Of a stretch of DNA of 64,000 nucleotides, positions 56,099 through 64,000 are shown one piece after another. Origin of the DNA: Pseudomonadota bacterium (GTDB taxonomy: Bacteria; Pseudomonadota; Gammaproteobacteria; Burkholderiales; Burkholderiaceae_C); NCBI GenBank assembly GCA_020161775.1, contig JAIUOW010000008.1:124001-188000 (forward strand). The letters are read 5' to 3'. How positions within the stretch are numbered: the stretch's first letter is position 1; each line of letters starts with the position of its first letter. A model generated the notes under the pieces. It did not search any database. It had not been told where the DNA came from and saw nothing but the letters and a program-made list of their open reading frames with translations. The position numbers were made by a program, and so were the translations under genes.

Positions 56099-56122
56099 CA
56101 CTTGAAAAGAGAAAGGACTGTG

Positions 56123-56890
56123 ATGAACGCTGTTTTGAAACCCGCCATGCATCCCGATGAATGGAAAGCCCGCGTGCAACTGGCCGCGTGCTACCGCATC
56201 TTTGACATGCTGGGCTGGACCGAGATGATCTACAACCACATCACGGTGCGCCTGCCCGACAGCGTCACGGGCGGGCAAAAGCAGTTCCTCATCAACCCGT
56301 TCGGCCTGCACTACAGCGAAGTCACGGCCAGCAACCTGCTGAAGATCGACATCCAGGGCAACAAGCTGGACGACAACCCCTGGCCGGTGAACCCGGCGGG
56401 CTTCACCATCCATGCCGCCATCCACGACAACGTGGATGGCGCGCACTGTGTCATGCACACCCACACCACCAATGGGCTGGCCGTGGCCTGCACCCAGGGC
56501 GGCCTGGCGCAAAACAATTTTTATTCGGCCCAGCTGCACGGCATGGTGGCGTATCACGACTTCGAAGGCATCACCGTGCATGCCGAGGAAGCGCCCCGAC
56601 TGCTGGCCAGCATGGGCGACAAGCCGCTGCTGATCCTGCGCAACCACGGCCTGCTGGCCGCCGGCCCCACCCTGCCGCTGACGCTGGTGCGGCTGTGGAC
56701 GCTGCAGCGCGCCTGCGACGTGCAGGTCACGCAGGCCGCGCTGGGCGCGGCCATTCCCGTGCCCGAGGCCGTGGCGCACAAGACCACGCACGACTCGTTC
56801 CAGTTCGACGCGAGATTCGGCGCGGGCCAGGACGTGTTTGACGCCCTGGTGCGCCGCGTGGACCGCATCGACGACAGCTACAAGAACTGA
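56123..56890 (+). CDS. Class II aldolase/adducin family protein
   Basis: A 255-residue zinc aldolase-fold protein: MIYNHITVRLPD, GFTIHAAIHDNVDGAHCVMHTHTTNG (metal His pair HTH) and LLILRNHGLLAAGPTLPLTLVRLW (third His). By family this splits or decarboxylates a hydroxy-acid or sugar phosphate; the substrate is unknown. Good AAAGGA ribosome binding site. 8 nt before the PanE-like gene. Confidence 0.92.
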   Translation: MNAVLKPAMHPDEWKARVQLAACYRIFDMLGWTEMIYNHITVRLPDSVTGGQKQFLINPFGLHYSEVTASNLLKIDIQGNKLDDNPWPVNPAGFTIHAAIHDNVDGAHCVMHTHTTNGLAVACTQGGLAQNNFYSAQLHGMVAYHDFEGITVHAEEAPRLLASMGDKPLLILRNHGLLAAGPTLPLTLVRLWTLQRACDVQVTQAALGAAIPVPEAVAHKTTHDSFQFDARFGAGQDVFDALVRRVDRIDDSYKN

Positions 56891-56898
56891 CCCATCCC

Positions 56899-57873
56899 AT
56901 GAAAGTAACCATCTACGGCGCCGGCGCCATCGGCGGCTGGATCGGCGTGCGCCTGGCGCAGGCCGGCTGCGACGTCAGCGTGGTGGCGCGCGGCGACACG
57001 CTGAAGGCCGTGCAGGACAACGGCCTGCGGCTTGAAAGCGCGGGCAGCACCGCCACGGTGCCCGTGCGCGCCAGCAGCAACCCGGCCGACCTGGGCGTGC
57101 AGGACCTGGTGGTCGTGGCCGTGAAGGCACCGGCCATGGCGGGCGTGGCGCAGGCCATCGCCCCGCTGCTCGGACCCGGCACCATGGTGCTCACCGCCAT
57201 GAACGGCGTGCCCTGGTGGTTCTTTGAAGGCTTTGGCGGTGCGCTGGCCGGCACCCGCCTGTCGGCCGTGGACCCCGGCGGCACGATTGCGCAGGCCATC
57301 CCCGGCCACCACATCATCGGCTGCGTGGTGCATGCCAGTTGCTCGCTCAACGGGCCGGGCCATGTGAAGCACCACTTCGGCAACAAGCTCATCATCGGCG
57401 AGCCCTCGGGCGAGAAGACGGCGCGGGTGCAGCAGCTGGTGGCCTTGCTTGGCAAGGCCGGCTTCGAGGCCGTGCTGTCCGAGCAGATCCAGAAGGACGC
57501 CTGGTACAAGCTGTGGGGCAACATGACGGTCAACCCCATCAGCGCCATGACGGGCGCCACCACCGACCTCATCATGGGCGACCCGCTGGTGCGCGGCTTT
57601 GTGTCCGCCGTGATGCTGGAAGCCAGGGAGATCGGCGCCCGCATCGGCATTCCCATCGACCAGCAGCCCGAAGACCGTCACCAGGTCACGGCCAAGCTGG
57701 GCGCATTCAAGACGTCCATGCTGCAGGACGTGGAGGCCGGCCGCCCCGTGGAGCTGGATGCGCTGGTGACGGTGGTGAAGGAACTGGGCGGCCTGACTGG
57801 CGTGCCCACGCCGTTCACGGACGCCCTGCTGGGGTTGAGCAGACTGCACGCCAAAGTACGCAATTTGTATTGA
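56899..57873 (+). CDS. ApbA/PanE-type 2-dehydropantoate 2-reductase-like
   Basis: A 324-residue NADPH-dependent ketoacid reductase: dinucleotide site YGAGAIGG at the N-terminus, KDAWYKLWGNMTVNPISAMTGA with the catalytic Lys, and GIPIDQQPEDRHQVTAKLGAFKTSML. In this catabolic setting it is more likely a side-branch ketoacid reductase than the pantothenate enzyme. Its stop codon forms part of the -35 of the next promoter. Confidence 0.9.
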   Translation: MKVTIYGAGAIGGWIGVRLAQAGCDVSVVARGDTLKAVQDNGLRLESAGSTATVPVRASSNPADLGVQDLVVVAVKAPAMAGVAQAIAPLLGPGTMVLTAMNGVPWWFFEGFGGALAGTRLSAVDPGGTIAQAIPGHHIIGCVVHASCSLNGPGHVKHHFGNKLIIGEPSGEKTARVQQLVALLGKAGFEAVLSEQIQKDAWYKLWGNMTVNPISAMTGATTDLIMGDPLVRGFVSAVMLEAREIGARIGIPIDQQPEDRHQVTAKLGAFKTSMLQDVEAGRPVELDALVTVVKELGGLTGVPTPFTDALLGLSRLHAKVRNLY

Positions 57874-57913
57874 CAAATCTCCAGTTTGCCTCCAATATGG
57901 CTCCGAATTGGAG
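57870..57913 (+). promoter_or_regulatory. Toxin-antitoxin promoter and operator
   Basis: -35 TTGACA at 57870-57875 overlaps the panE-like stop codon; after 17 bp a weak -10 CAATAT. The inverted repeat CTCCAA (57890-57895) / TTGGAG (57908-57913) covers the -10 and also supplies the ribosome binding site of the antitoxin gene. Confidence 0.6.
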
Positions 57914-57920
57914 GTGAAAC

Positions 57921-58241
57921 ATGCCGAATCTGTCGATTAAAGACGTTCCGGAAGATCTGGCCGAGGCCTTGCGCCAACGCGCGGCCCGCAACCACCGCTC
58001 GCTGCAGGGCGAACTCATGGCCATCATCGAGCAGGCCGCGCTGGACACCGGCGCGCCCCTGTCCGGCGACCCCGGCCGGCCCCGCATCACCGGCTATGAC
58101 AGGCAGGGCTTTCCCATCGTGCGCCAGGGTTGGAAGAGCATCGAGCAGATCGCGGCCGAGATGAAGATGCGCTATCCCGATCCCATCAAGGACCAGATCT
58201 CCAGCATTGACCTGATCCGCGAAGACCGCGACAGCCGATGA
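57921..58241 (+). CDS. FitA-like ribbon-helix-helix antitoxin
   Basis: A 106-residue protein: N-terminal Arc/FitA-type RHH domain (MPNLSIKDVPEDLAEALRQR, HRSLQGELMAIIEQA), then a C-terminal tail that would wrap the toxin. It probably binds the inverted repeat just upstream. The stop overlaps the PIN gene start (ATGA), a normal arrangement for these modules. Confidence 0.9.
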   Translation: MPNLSIKDVPEDLAEALRQRAARNHRSLQGELMAIIEQAALDTGAPLSGDPGRPRITGYDRQGFPIVRQGWKSIEQIAAEMKMRYPDPIKDQISSIDLIREDRDSR

Positions 58242-58675
58242 GCACCGACCGCCCGACCCTGTATGTGGCAGAGCCGCCCGCGCGCTACCTGCCTTTGCCG
58301 CCGCTGGTGGTGGACTGCAGCACGCTTGCCGGTGTTGTCTTCAACGAGGAATGGCGTGCACAGGCGCTTGAACGCATCGCAGGGCGCTCGCTGCATGCGC
58401 CCAACGTCTTGCAGGCCGAGATCGCCAGCGTGGCCGTGAAGAAGCAGCGGCGCGGCGAAGGCCATGCGGCCTCCGGCCTGGCCGAGGCAGCGCGGCTGGA
58501 CGTCACCCTGCACCGCATGGACGTTCAGGCGGTGGCGGCGCTGGCGCTGCAATACAACCTCTCGGCCTACGACGCCAGCTACCTCTGGCTGGCGGCCGAG
58601 CTCCAATGCCCCCTGGCCACCTTCGACGACAAGCTCGCCAAGGCCGCCCAGGCCCATCTGTCCAGCCTGTCCTGA
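58238..58675 (+). CDS. PIN-domain toxin (VapC/FitB-like ribonuclease)
   Basis: A 145-residue PIN nuclease. Acidic active-site residues appear in LVVDCSTLAGVV (about 25), the E of NVLQAEIASV, LSAYDASYLWLA (about 110) and FDDKLA (about 132). PIN toxins cut tRNA or other RNA; the RHH partner keeps it in check. The N-terminus is about 15 residues longer than usual. Ends the putative hpa island. Confidence 0.9.
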   Translation: MSTDRPTLYVAEPPARYLPLPPLVVDCSTLAGVVFNEEWRAQALERIAGRSLHAPNVLQAEIASVAVKKQRRGEGHAASGLAEAARLDVTLHRMDVQAVAALALQYNLSAYDASYLWLAAELQCPLATFDDKLAKAAQAHLSSLS

Positions 58676-58685
58676 CACCGCCCTC

Positions 58686-59591
58686 ATGACCCCACCCGCC
58701 CGCGCGCTCAGCGCCACCGCCTTTGCCACGCTGCTGCTCATCGCGCTGATGATGGGCGCCAACCATGTGGCCGCGCGCATTGCCTTCAACCACGGGGCCG
58801 ACGTGGCCACGGCGGTCGTGTTCCGCAGCGCCGTCACCGCGCTGGTGATCGTGGCCATCCTGGCGGCGCAAGGTGTGCGCGTGGCATTCACCGCGCGCCA
58901 CAAGCGCATGCTGCCGCTCATCGGCCTGCTGATCGGCGTGCAGAGCCTGTGCCTTTATTCTGCCGTGGCACGCCTGCCGGTGGCGCTGGCGCTGCTGGCC
59001 TTCAACACCTATCCGATCTGGACGGCGCTGTGGTCCTGGGTGGTGTACCGCCAGCGGCCCGAGCGGGCCATGCTGATCGCCATGCCGGTCATCCTGGCGG
59101 GCCTGGCGCTGGCGCTGGATGTGCTGGGCGCGGCATCTGGCCTGGGCGCGGCCGGCCAGTGGGGGCGCATTGGCGCCGGCGTGGCGTTTGCGCTGGCGGC
59201 CGCCGGCACCTTTGGCCTGGCGCTGGTGCTGACCCAGCATGAGGCCGGCGACCTGGACGGCCGCGTGCGCACCGCCACCACCATGGCCATGGCCGGCCTG
59301 GTGGCGCTGGCCATGGTGGGCGCGCAGGGCGGCTTTCACCTGCCCACGGCGCCAGCCGGCTGGGGCGGGCTGGCCGCGCTGACCTTCCTTTACGGCACGG
59401 CCTTCACCATCATGTTCACCGTGTTGCCACGCCTGGGCGTGGTGGGCAACAGCGCCATCATGAACGTGGAGCCGGTGTTCGCGCTGGTGCTGGCTTGGGC
59501 TGTGCTGGGCCAGGCGATAGCGCCCATCCAGATCGTGGGTGCGCTGGTGGTGGTGGGCGCGGTGATGACGCTGGGTTTGCGCAAACGCTGA
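58686..59591 (+). CDS. EamA/DMT family permease
   Basis: A 301-residue, ten-helix transporter with two EamA repeats; LIALMMGANHVAARIAFNHG is the first helix and VLPRLGVVGNSAIMNVEPVFALVLAW the eighth to ninth. Substrate unknown. Its TGA stop is immediately followed by the convergent alr stop (TGATCA), leaving no room for a terminator. Confidence 0.9.
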   Translation: MTPPARALSATAFATLLLIALMMGANHVAARIAFNHGADVATAVVFRSAVTALVIVAILAAQGVRVAFTARHKRMLPLIGLLIGVQSLCLYSAVARLPVALALLAFNTYPIWTALWSWVVYRQRPERAMLIAMPVILAGLALALDVLGAASGLGAAGQWGRIGAGVAFALAAAGTFGLALVLTQHEAGDLDGRVRTATTMAMAGLVALAMVGAQGGFHLPTAPAGWGGLAALTFLYGTAFTIMFTVLPRLGVVGNSAIMNVEPVFALVLAWAVLGQAIAPIQIVGALVVVGAVMTLGLRKR

Positions 59592-60686
59592 TCAGTCGAC
59601 CACCACCGGCACCCGCATCGCCAGCGCGCACATCAGCTCATAGCCCACGGTGCCCGCCGCCTGCGCGATCTCGTCGATGGACAGCACGGCACCGCTGGAG
59701 GCGCGGCCCCACAGCGTCACCTCGCTGCCAAAGCCCGCATCGGGCACTCCGCCCAAGTCCACCGTGATCATGTCCATGCTGACGCGGCCCACCATGCGGG
59801 TGCGCACGCCGTTGACCAGCACCGGCGTGCCCGTGGTGCAGTGGCGCGGGTAACCGTCGGCATAGCCGCAGGCCACGATGCCGATGCGCATGGGCGCGTT
59901 GGCGGTAAAGCTGGAGCCATAGCCCACGGTGTCGCCGGGCTGCAGGTCCTGCGTGCCGATCAGTTTGCTGGCCAGCGTCATGGCGCCCTGCAGGCCCCAT
60001 TGCTGCGCCGTGCGTTCCGGAAAGTCGGGCGCGCTGCCATAGATGGCAATGCCGGGCCGCACCCAGTCCGCGCGCACGTCCGCGGCCTGCGCGTGACGCA
60101 GCGTGGCCGCGCTGTTGCCCAGCGTGCGCTCGCCGGGCAGATCGCGCGTGGCCTCGGCGAAAGCGGCCACCTGGTGCGCAATGCCGCGCGGGCCGTCGGC
60201 GTCGCTGAAGTGCGTTATGAGCGAGATTTCATCCACCTGCGGCAGCGCGTTCAGCCGCGCCCAGGCGGTGCGGTAGCGCTGCGGCGTAAAGCCCAGGCGG
60301 TTCATGCCCGAATTCATTTTCAGGAAAACGCGGTGCGGCTGGTGCGTCTTGTGGGTGGCCAGCATGTCGATCTGTTCGTCACAGTGCACCGTGTGCCACA
60401 GGTTCAGGCGCGAGCACAGCTCCAGGTCGCGCGGCTCGAACACGCCCTCCAGCAGCAGGATGGGGCCGCGCCAGCCCAGATCGCGCACGCGCTGCGCCTC
60501 GTCCAGGTCCAGCAGCGCAAAGCCGTCGGCGCCGCGCAGGCCTTCAAAAACGCGTTCGATGCCGTGGCCGTAGGCATTGGCCTTGACGACGCCCCATACG
60601 CGCGCGTCGGGCACGGCGGCGCGCACGCGCGCCAGGTTGTTGCGAAGGGCTTCGGTGTGGATGGTGGCTTGGATGGGACGGGGCAT
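59592..60686 (-). CDS. alr: Alanine racemase
   Basis: A 364-residue PLP enzyme making D-alanine for peptidoglycan. PLP Lys in [10 protein letters not shown] (about 33-42), catalytic Tyr in the YGSSF loop, and [12 protein letters not shown]. Normal length. ATG 60686 chosen. In many betaproteobacteria, as I recall, alr lies next to radA; here they are over 14 kb apart. Divergent from lplT. Confidence 0.96.
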   Translation of the reverse strand: MPRPIQATIHTEALRNNLARVRAAVPDARVWGVVKANAYGHGIERVFEGLRGADGFALLDLDEAQRVRDLGWRGPILLLEGVFEPRDLELCSRLNLWHTVHCDEQIDMLATHKTHQPHRVFLKMNSGMNRLGFTPQRYRTAWARLNALPQVDEISLITHFSDADGPRGIAHQVAAFAEATRDLPGERTLGNSAATLRHAQAADVRADWVRPGIAIYGSAPDFPERTAQQWGLQGAMTLASKLIGTQDLQPGDTVGYGSSFTANAPMRIGIVACGYADGYPRHCTTGTPVLVNGVRTRMVGRVSMDMITVDLGGVPDAGFGSEVTLWGRASSGAVLSIDEIAQAAGTVGYELMCALAMRVPVVVD

Positions 60687-60700
60687 GGTCAGTCTCCGCC

Positions 60701-60771
60701 GAGCCGCCTCAAGGAGGCTGAGGCCCCCTCGGGGGGCAGCGAGTACACGAAGTGTCGAGCGTGGGGGTTCA
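60701..60771. repeat. Extragenic palindromic repeat of Comamonadaceae type
   Basis: Contains CCCCCTCGGGGGG and GAGTACACGAAGTGTCGAGC, words I recall as recurring in Comamonadaceae intergenic DNA. Only one copy in this window, between alr and lplT. Confidence 0.5.
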
Positions 60772-60885
60772 TAGCTCAAAATTGTGGCATTTCCGGCGTG
60801 ATATAACCCGCTGTCGTCAGGAGACGCGTCCAAATAACCCGGCATTAGCCGATCGAATGCGAAGCACAGCGAAGAACAGCCCCCG

Positions 60886-62169
60886 ATGAAGCGCGGTTTC
60901 TACACGATCATGTCGGCCCAGTTCTTTTCGTCGCTGGCCGACAACGCGCTTTTCGTGGGTGCCGTGGCGCTGCTGCGGGCCGGGGGTGCACCCGAGTGGC
61001 AGCAGGCCGCGCTGGTGCCAATGTTTGCCCTTTTCTATGTGATCCTCGCGCCCTTCGTGGGCGCTTTTGCCGATGCCTTGCCCAAAGGCAAGGTCATGTT
61101 CATCAGCAATGCCATCAAGGTGGTGGGCTGCCTGCTGATGCTGTTCGGCTCGCACCCGCTGATGGCGTACGCCATCGTGGGCCTGGGTGCCGCGGCCTAT
61201 TCACCGGCCAAGTACGGCATCCTCACCGAGCTGCTGCCGCCGTCGCAGCTGGTCAAGGCCAATGGCTGGATCGAAGGCCTGACCATTGCCTCCATCATCC
61301 TGGGCGTGCTGCTGGGCGGCCAGCTGGTGGGCGCGGCGGTATCCACCCGGCTGCTCAGCGTGGACTTCCCCGTCATCAACACCGGCATCGACACCGCGCC
61401 CGAGGCGGCCATCTTTGTGCTGATCTTCATCTACGCCCTGGCCGCGTGGTTCAACACCCGCATCCCGCTGACCGGCGTGGAAATGCGGCCCATGCCCAGG
61501 AACTTGCTGGTGCTGCTGCCCGACTTCTGGACCTGCAACAGCCGCCTGTGGCGCGACAAGCTGGGCCAGATTTCGCTGGCCACCACCACGCTGTTCTGGG
61601 GCGTCAGCGGCAACCTGCGCTACATCGTGCTGGCCTGGGCCGCCGCGGCCCTGGGCTACAGCGTCACCCAGGCGTCCACCCTGGTGGGCGTGGTGGCCAT
61701 CGGCACCGCCGTGGGCGCGGTGATCGCGTCCATGCGCATGCGCCTGGACATGGCCACCAGCGTGATCCCCATGGGCATCGGCATGGGGCTGCTGGTGATC
61801 CTGTTGAACTTCATCGACAACGTCTGGGTGGCCGCGCCGTTCCTGATCCTGCTGGGCGGGCTGGGCGGCTTTCTGGTGGTGCCCATGAATGCGCTGCTGC
61901 AGCACCGCGGCCACAACCTCATGGGCGCGGGCCGCTCCATTGCCGTGCAGAACTTCAACGAGCAGGCCTGCATCCTGGCGCTGGGCGCGTTCTACACCCT
62001 GTCCACCGGCATGGGCCTGTCCGCCTTTGGCGCGATCACCGCCTTCGGCATCGTGGTGGCCGGTGTGATGTGGCTGATCAAGCGCTGGCACGCCAGCAAC
62101 TGCATCAAGTACAAGGCAGAAGTTGAGCATTTGCTGGAAGTAGCCCGACACGACAACATGCATGGGTAG
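60886..62169 (+). CDS. lplT: Lysophospholipid transporter LplT
   Basis: A 427-residue, 12-helix MFS permease: [30 protein letters not shown] is the LplT start, and [23 protein letters not shown] its diagnostic loop. LplT flips lysophosphatidylethanolamine inward for re-acylation. Overlaps the next gene by 8 nt. Confidence 0.95.
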   Translation: MKRGFYTIMSAQFFSSLADNALFVGAVALLRAGGAPEWQQAALVPMFALFYVILAPFVGAFADALPKGKVMFISNAIKVVGCLLMLFGSHPLMAYAIVGLGAAAYSPAKYGILTELLPPSQLVKANGWIEGLTIASIILGVLLGGQLVGAAVSTRLLSVDFPVINTGIDTAPEAAIFVLIFIYALAAWFNTRIPLTGVEMRPMPRNLLVLLPDFWTCNSRLWRDKLGQISLATTTLFWGVSGNLRYIVLAWAAAALGYSVTQASTLVGVVAIGTAVGAVIASMRMRLDMATSVIPMGIGMGLLVILLNFIDNVWVAAPFLILLGGLGGFLVVPMNALLQHRGHNLMGAGRSIAVQNFNEQACILALGAFYTLSTGMGLSAFGAITAFGIVVAGVMWLIKRWHASNCIKYKAEVEHLLEVARHDNMHG

Positions 62170-63040
62170 CCCTGTACTGCCGGTGCTGGCGTTGATGTCC
62201 AACGCCTTTGTGTGGGGGGTCTCGTGGTGGCCGTTTCGCCAGCTTGAGGCCCACGGCCTGCATCCGTTGTGGGCCACCGCCCTCATCTACGCCTTCTCGC
62301 TGGCCTGCCTGCTGGCCGCGCGCCCGCGCGCGTGGCGCGGCTTTGCATCGCAGCCGCTGCTGTGGCTGCTGATGGCCTCGTCGGGCCTGACCAACGTGGG
62401 CTTCAACTGGGCGGTGACCGTGGGCGACGTGGTGCGCGTGGTGCTGCTGTTTTACCTGATGCCCGCCTGGTCGGTGCTGCTGGCCTGGCCGCTGCTGGGT
62501 GAAAAGCCCACGGCGGCGTCACTGTTGCGGCTGGTACTGGCGCTGGCGGGCGTGGTGATCGTGCTCAAGACCGGCGACACGGCCTGGCCCGTGCCCGAGG
62601 GCCTGCCCGACTGGCTGGCGCTGGCGGGCGGCCTGTGCTTTGCGCTGACCAACATCCTGCTGCTCAAGCTCAACCGCGTGCCCGGCGAATCGCGCGTGCT
62701 GGCCATGTTTGGCGGCGGCACGCTGATGGCTCTGGCCGCGGCCAGCCTGGGGCTGGCCCAGGGCCTGGTCAGCGCGCCACCGGCGCCCAGCATCGGCTGG
62801 CTGGCGCTGGGCCTGGTGCTGGGGGTGTGCTTTCTGGCGGGCAACCTGGCGCTGCAGTACGGCGCGGCACGCCTGGCCGCCCACACCACGGCGCTGGTCA
62901 TGCTCAGCGAGGTGGTGTTCGCCAGCGTGTCGTCGGTGGCGCTGGGCGCGGCGCAGCTGACGGGGCAAACGCTGCTGGGCGGCGCGCTGATCCTGCTGGC
63001 GGCGGCATGGTCGGCCTGGCCAGCCAATGCACGTCACTGA
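62162..63040 (+). CDS. EamA/DMT family permease
   Basis: A 292-residue DMT transporter: FVWGVSWWPFRQLEAHGLHPLWATALIY is the first helix and loop, NLALQYGAARLAAHTTALVMLSEVVFAS the helix 8-9 region. Start ATG overlaps the lplT end by 8 nt, so the two are co-translated. Substrate unknown. The fourth DMT permease of this window. Confidence 0.9.
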   Translation: MGSPVLPVLALMSNAFVWGVSWWPFRQLEAHGLHPLWATALIYAFSLACLLAARPRAWRGFASQPLLWLLMASSGLTNVGFNWAVTVGDVVRVVLLFYLMPAWSVLLAWPLLGEKPTAASLLRLVLALAGVVIVLKTGDTAWPVPEGLPDWLALAGGLCFALTNILLLKLNRVPGESRVLAMFGGGTLMALAAASLGLAQGLVSAPPAPSIGWLALGLVLGVCFLAGNLALQYGAARLAAHTTALVMLSEVVFASVSSVALGAAQLTGQTLLGGALILLAAAWSAWPANARH

Positions 63041-63407
63041 CACCTGTCATGCCGGACTTGATCTCGGGGCATCCACCCTGGGCGCGTACAGCGTTCAGTC
63101 TCTGGCTACACGCCTGGCGCGACGGGGCGGCGCTTTCGCCACCAGCAAAAGCATCTGCTCAGATCTCTTTCGCAGATGTTTGCAGAGCGGGGATCTCGTT
63201 GCCTGGAATTCGCTTGCCGAGGAAATAGATATCGTTCGCCAAACGCTGAAGGGAATGCCTCTTTTCGAAATCCCCGGGTCCAGCCTTCTTCACAGACTCG
63301 CAATACTTGACCAGAACCTGCGCACGATCAAGGCAGTTTGTCTGGCCGAAACGCCGCTTGAGACCGCCAATGAGAAGCGCGTCGCCATCGATCAAGGCGT
63401 CTTGTAG
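63027..63407 (+). CDS. Possible small ORF inside inverted-repeat element
   Basis: A 126-codon frame whose last about 80 residues (LFRRCLQSGDLVAWNSLAEEID to IDQGVL) look protein-like and are less GC-rich than anything around. The first part runs through repeat DNA and overlaps the DMT gene, so a real start may be further in. No family recognised; could be a gene remnant. Confidence 0.3.
   Translation: MHVTDTCHAGLDLGASTLGAYSVQSLATRLARRGGAFATSKSICSDLFRRCLQSGDLVAWNSLAEEIDIVRQTLKGMPLFEIPGSSLLHRLAILDQNLRTIKAVCLAETPLETANEKRVAIDQGVL
63119..63145. repeat. 27 bp inverted repeat, left end
   Basis: Exact reverse complement of 63611-63637; contains ACGGGGCGGCGCTTTCGCC. A third, 22 bp copy lies at 63455-63476 in the same orientation as this one. 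Confidence 0.9.
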
Positions 63408-63454
63408 AGGCTGCCGTGGGTATTGGGCGACCCGAACGCCCAAAGCCTGACGCA

Positions 63455-63476
63455 ACGGGGCGGCGCTTTCGCCACC
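63455..63476. repeat. Internal copy of the same repeat
   Basis: 22 bp match to the left-end repeat at 63119-63145, with an AGAGCCCCGG flank shared with the right-end copy. Confidence 0.85.
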
Positions 63477-63610
63477 GATCAAGAGCCCCGGGCGCGAAGC
63501 GCGGAAAAACGGGCCAAGCCATCTCAACGCTCCACAAGCGTCAGACCCGAACTACTGAGACTCGCCCGTTTTGAGCACTGCAGCGGCTCACCCCGAAGGG
63601 GGCCGGGGCT

Positions 63611-63637
63611 CTGGTGGCGAAAGCGCCGCCCCGTCGC
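63611..63637. repeat. 27 bp inverted repeat, right end
   Basis: Perfect inverted partner of 63119-63145, 465 bp away. The 63041-63670 gap otherwise holds only the doubtful small ORF. Confidence 0.9.
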
Positions 63638-63670
63638 GTCGGGCGCGTTTCAGGAAAACGGGATTCAACG

Positions 63671-64000
63671 TCAGCCCCGCTCCAGCCGTGTCGGCTGGAA
63701 GCCGCGCTGCAGTTCTACGTCGAACTTCGTGAGCACCAGCGCCAGGTCGCGTTCGGTCAGCGGCTTGGGCAGGTAGGCGTCGCAGCCGGCCAGCTTGCCC
63801 TTGGCCTTGTCGATGGTGCCGGTGCGGCTGGTCAGCATGACCACCACCGGCGGCTTGCCGTCGGGGTAATAGCGCTGCTTGATGGCGCGGCAGGCCTGGT
63901 AGCCGTCCATGCCTTCCATCATCACGTCCAGGAACACGAATTTGTAGGGCTTTTTGGCAATGCGCTCCAGCGCCTCTTCGCCGCTGTGCACCAGCTCGGC
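63671..64000 (-). CDS. Response regulator receiver domain (5' truncated by window)
   Basis: Minus-strand frame open to the last base, so the N-terminus lies beyond the window; 109 residues visible. CheY-like receiver: phosphoacceptor Asp in KFVFLDVMMEGMDGYQ, Thr/Ser in VVVMLTSRTG, Lys in YLPKPL. It ends shortly after the receiver fold, so this is either a single-domain regulator or the C-terminal receiver of a larger protein. The tail TKFDVELQRGF is not a known output domain. Partner unknown. Confidence 0.9.
   Translation of the reverse strand, partial: AELVHSGEEALERIAKKPYKFVFLDVMMEGMDGYQACRAIKQRYYPDGKPPVVVMLTSRTGTIDKAKGKLAGCDAYLPKPLTERDLALVLTKFDVELQRGFQPTRLERG

Noticed and set aside
59586-59597. 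TGATCA junction between the DMT permease and alr stops as a regulatory site
   Set aside because: It follows simply from two adjacent stop codons in convergent genes.
63159-63527. Minus-strand ORF in the inverted-repeat segment
   Set aside because: It runs through repeat DNA and its composition is less protein-like than the plus-strand frame; neither is firm.
63110-63640. Integron-type attC cassette array suggested by repeated motifs flanking a small ORF
   Set aside because: No RYYYAAC/GTTRRRY pairs or integrase seen; the repeats are inverted, not direct, at the ends.

Overview
This 64 kb window is gene-dense, GC-rich chromosomal DNA from a betaproteobacterium of the Burkholderiales, most likely Comamonadaceae (Acidovorax/Variovorax/Hydrogenophaga-like). 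The grounds are codon bias, a split-subunit hpaG1/hpaG2 homoprotocatechuate pathway, a Bug/TctC-type receptor, DUF2827 genes, and GC-rich intergenic repeats of the kind seen in that family. No rRNA, tRNA, phage, transposase or CRISPR array was found.

Layout. 1-4590: the end of a trimeric autotransporter adhesin, a small secreted protein and three tightly coupled DUF2827 paralogues, closed by a perfect bidirectional terminator. 4613-13558: housekeeping (ssb, an MFS exporter, uvrA, a CigR/RcnB-like exported protein, a DUF4382 lipoprotein, a thioesterase, a DMT permease, pyrF). 13594-20611: a DMT permease, a serralysin-like RTX protease carrying DUF4214, an MBL hydrolase coupled to a DadA-like oxidoreductase, an M48 protease and an AmpG-like permease. 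20617-21232: an HI1419/HI1420-type toxin-antitoxin pair.

21354-36588 (minus strand) is a complete pelABCDEFG exopolysaccharide operon. An acyl-CoA synthetase gene lies upstream and overlaps pelA by 4 nt (ATGA). A hexapeptide acyltransferase gene follows pelG. A two-component system (36691-38701) is divergent from it. 38702-45216 holds a rho-independent terminator with no obvious gene, a DUF234-type ATPase with its own palindrome-bearing promoter, a carboxymuconolactone decarboxylase-family protein, waaF, a zinc-finger protein, ilvE and radA.

45233-58675 looks like a catabolic island: an AAA ATPase, hpaR, then hpaG1-hpaG2-hpaE-hpaD-hpaF-hpaH-hpaI. Together the enzymes open the homoprotocatechuate ring by meta cleavage and yield succinate semialdehyde and pyruvate. 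They are followed by an IlvD/Edd dehydratase, a TctC-like receptor, a class II aldolase-family protein and a PanE-like reductase that may form a second catabolic branch. An RHH/PIN toxin-antitoxin pair ends this block. The hydroxylase hpaBC is not here. From 58686 follow a DMT permease, alr, lplT, another DMT permease, a 0.5 kb segment bounded by 27 bp perfect inverted repeats, and a truncated response regulator.

The two best candidates for something new are the adhesin/DUF2827 operon, possibly an adhesin-modification system, and the pel operon with its coupled acyl-CoA ligase and acyltransferase, possibly a modified Pel polymer.
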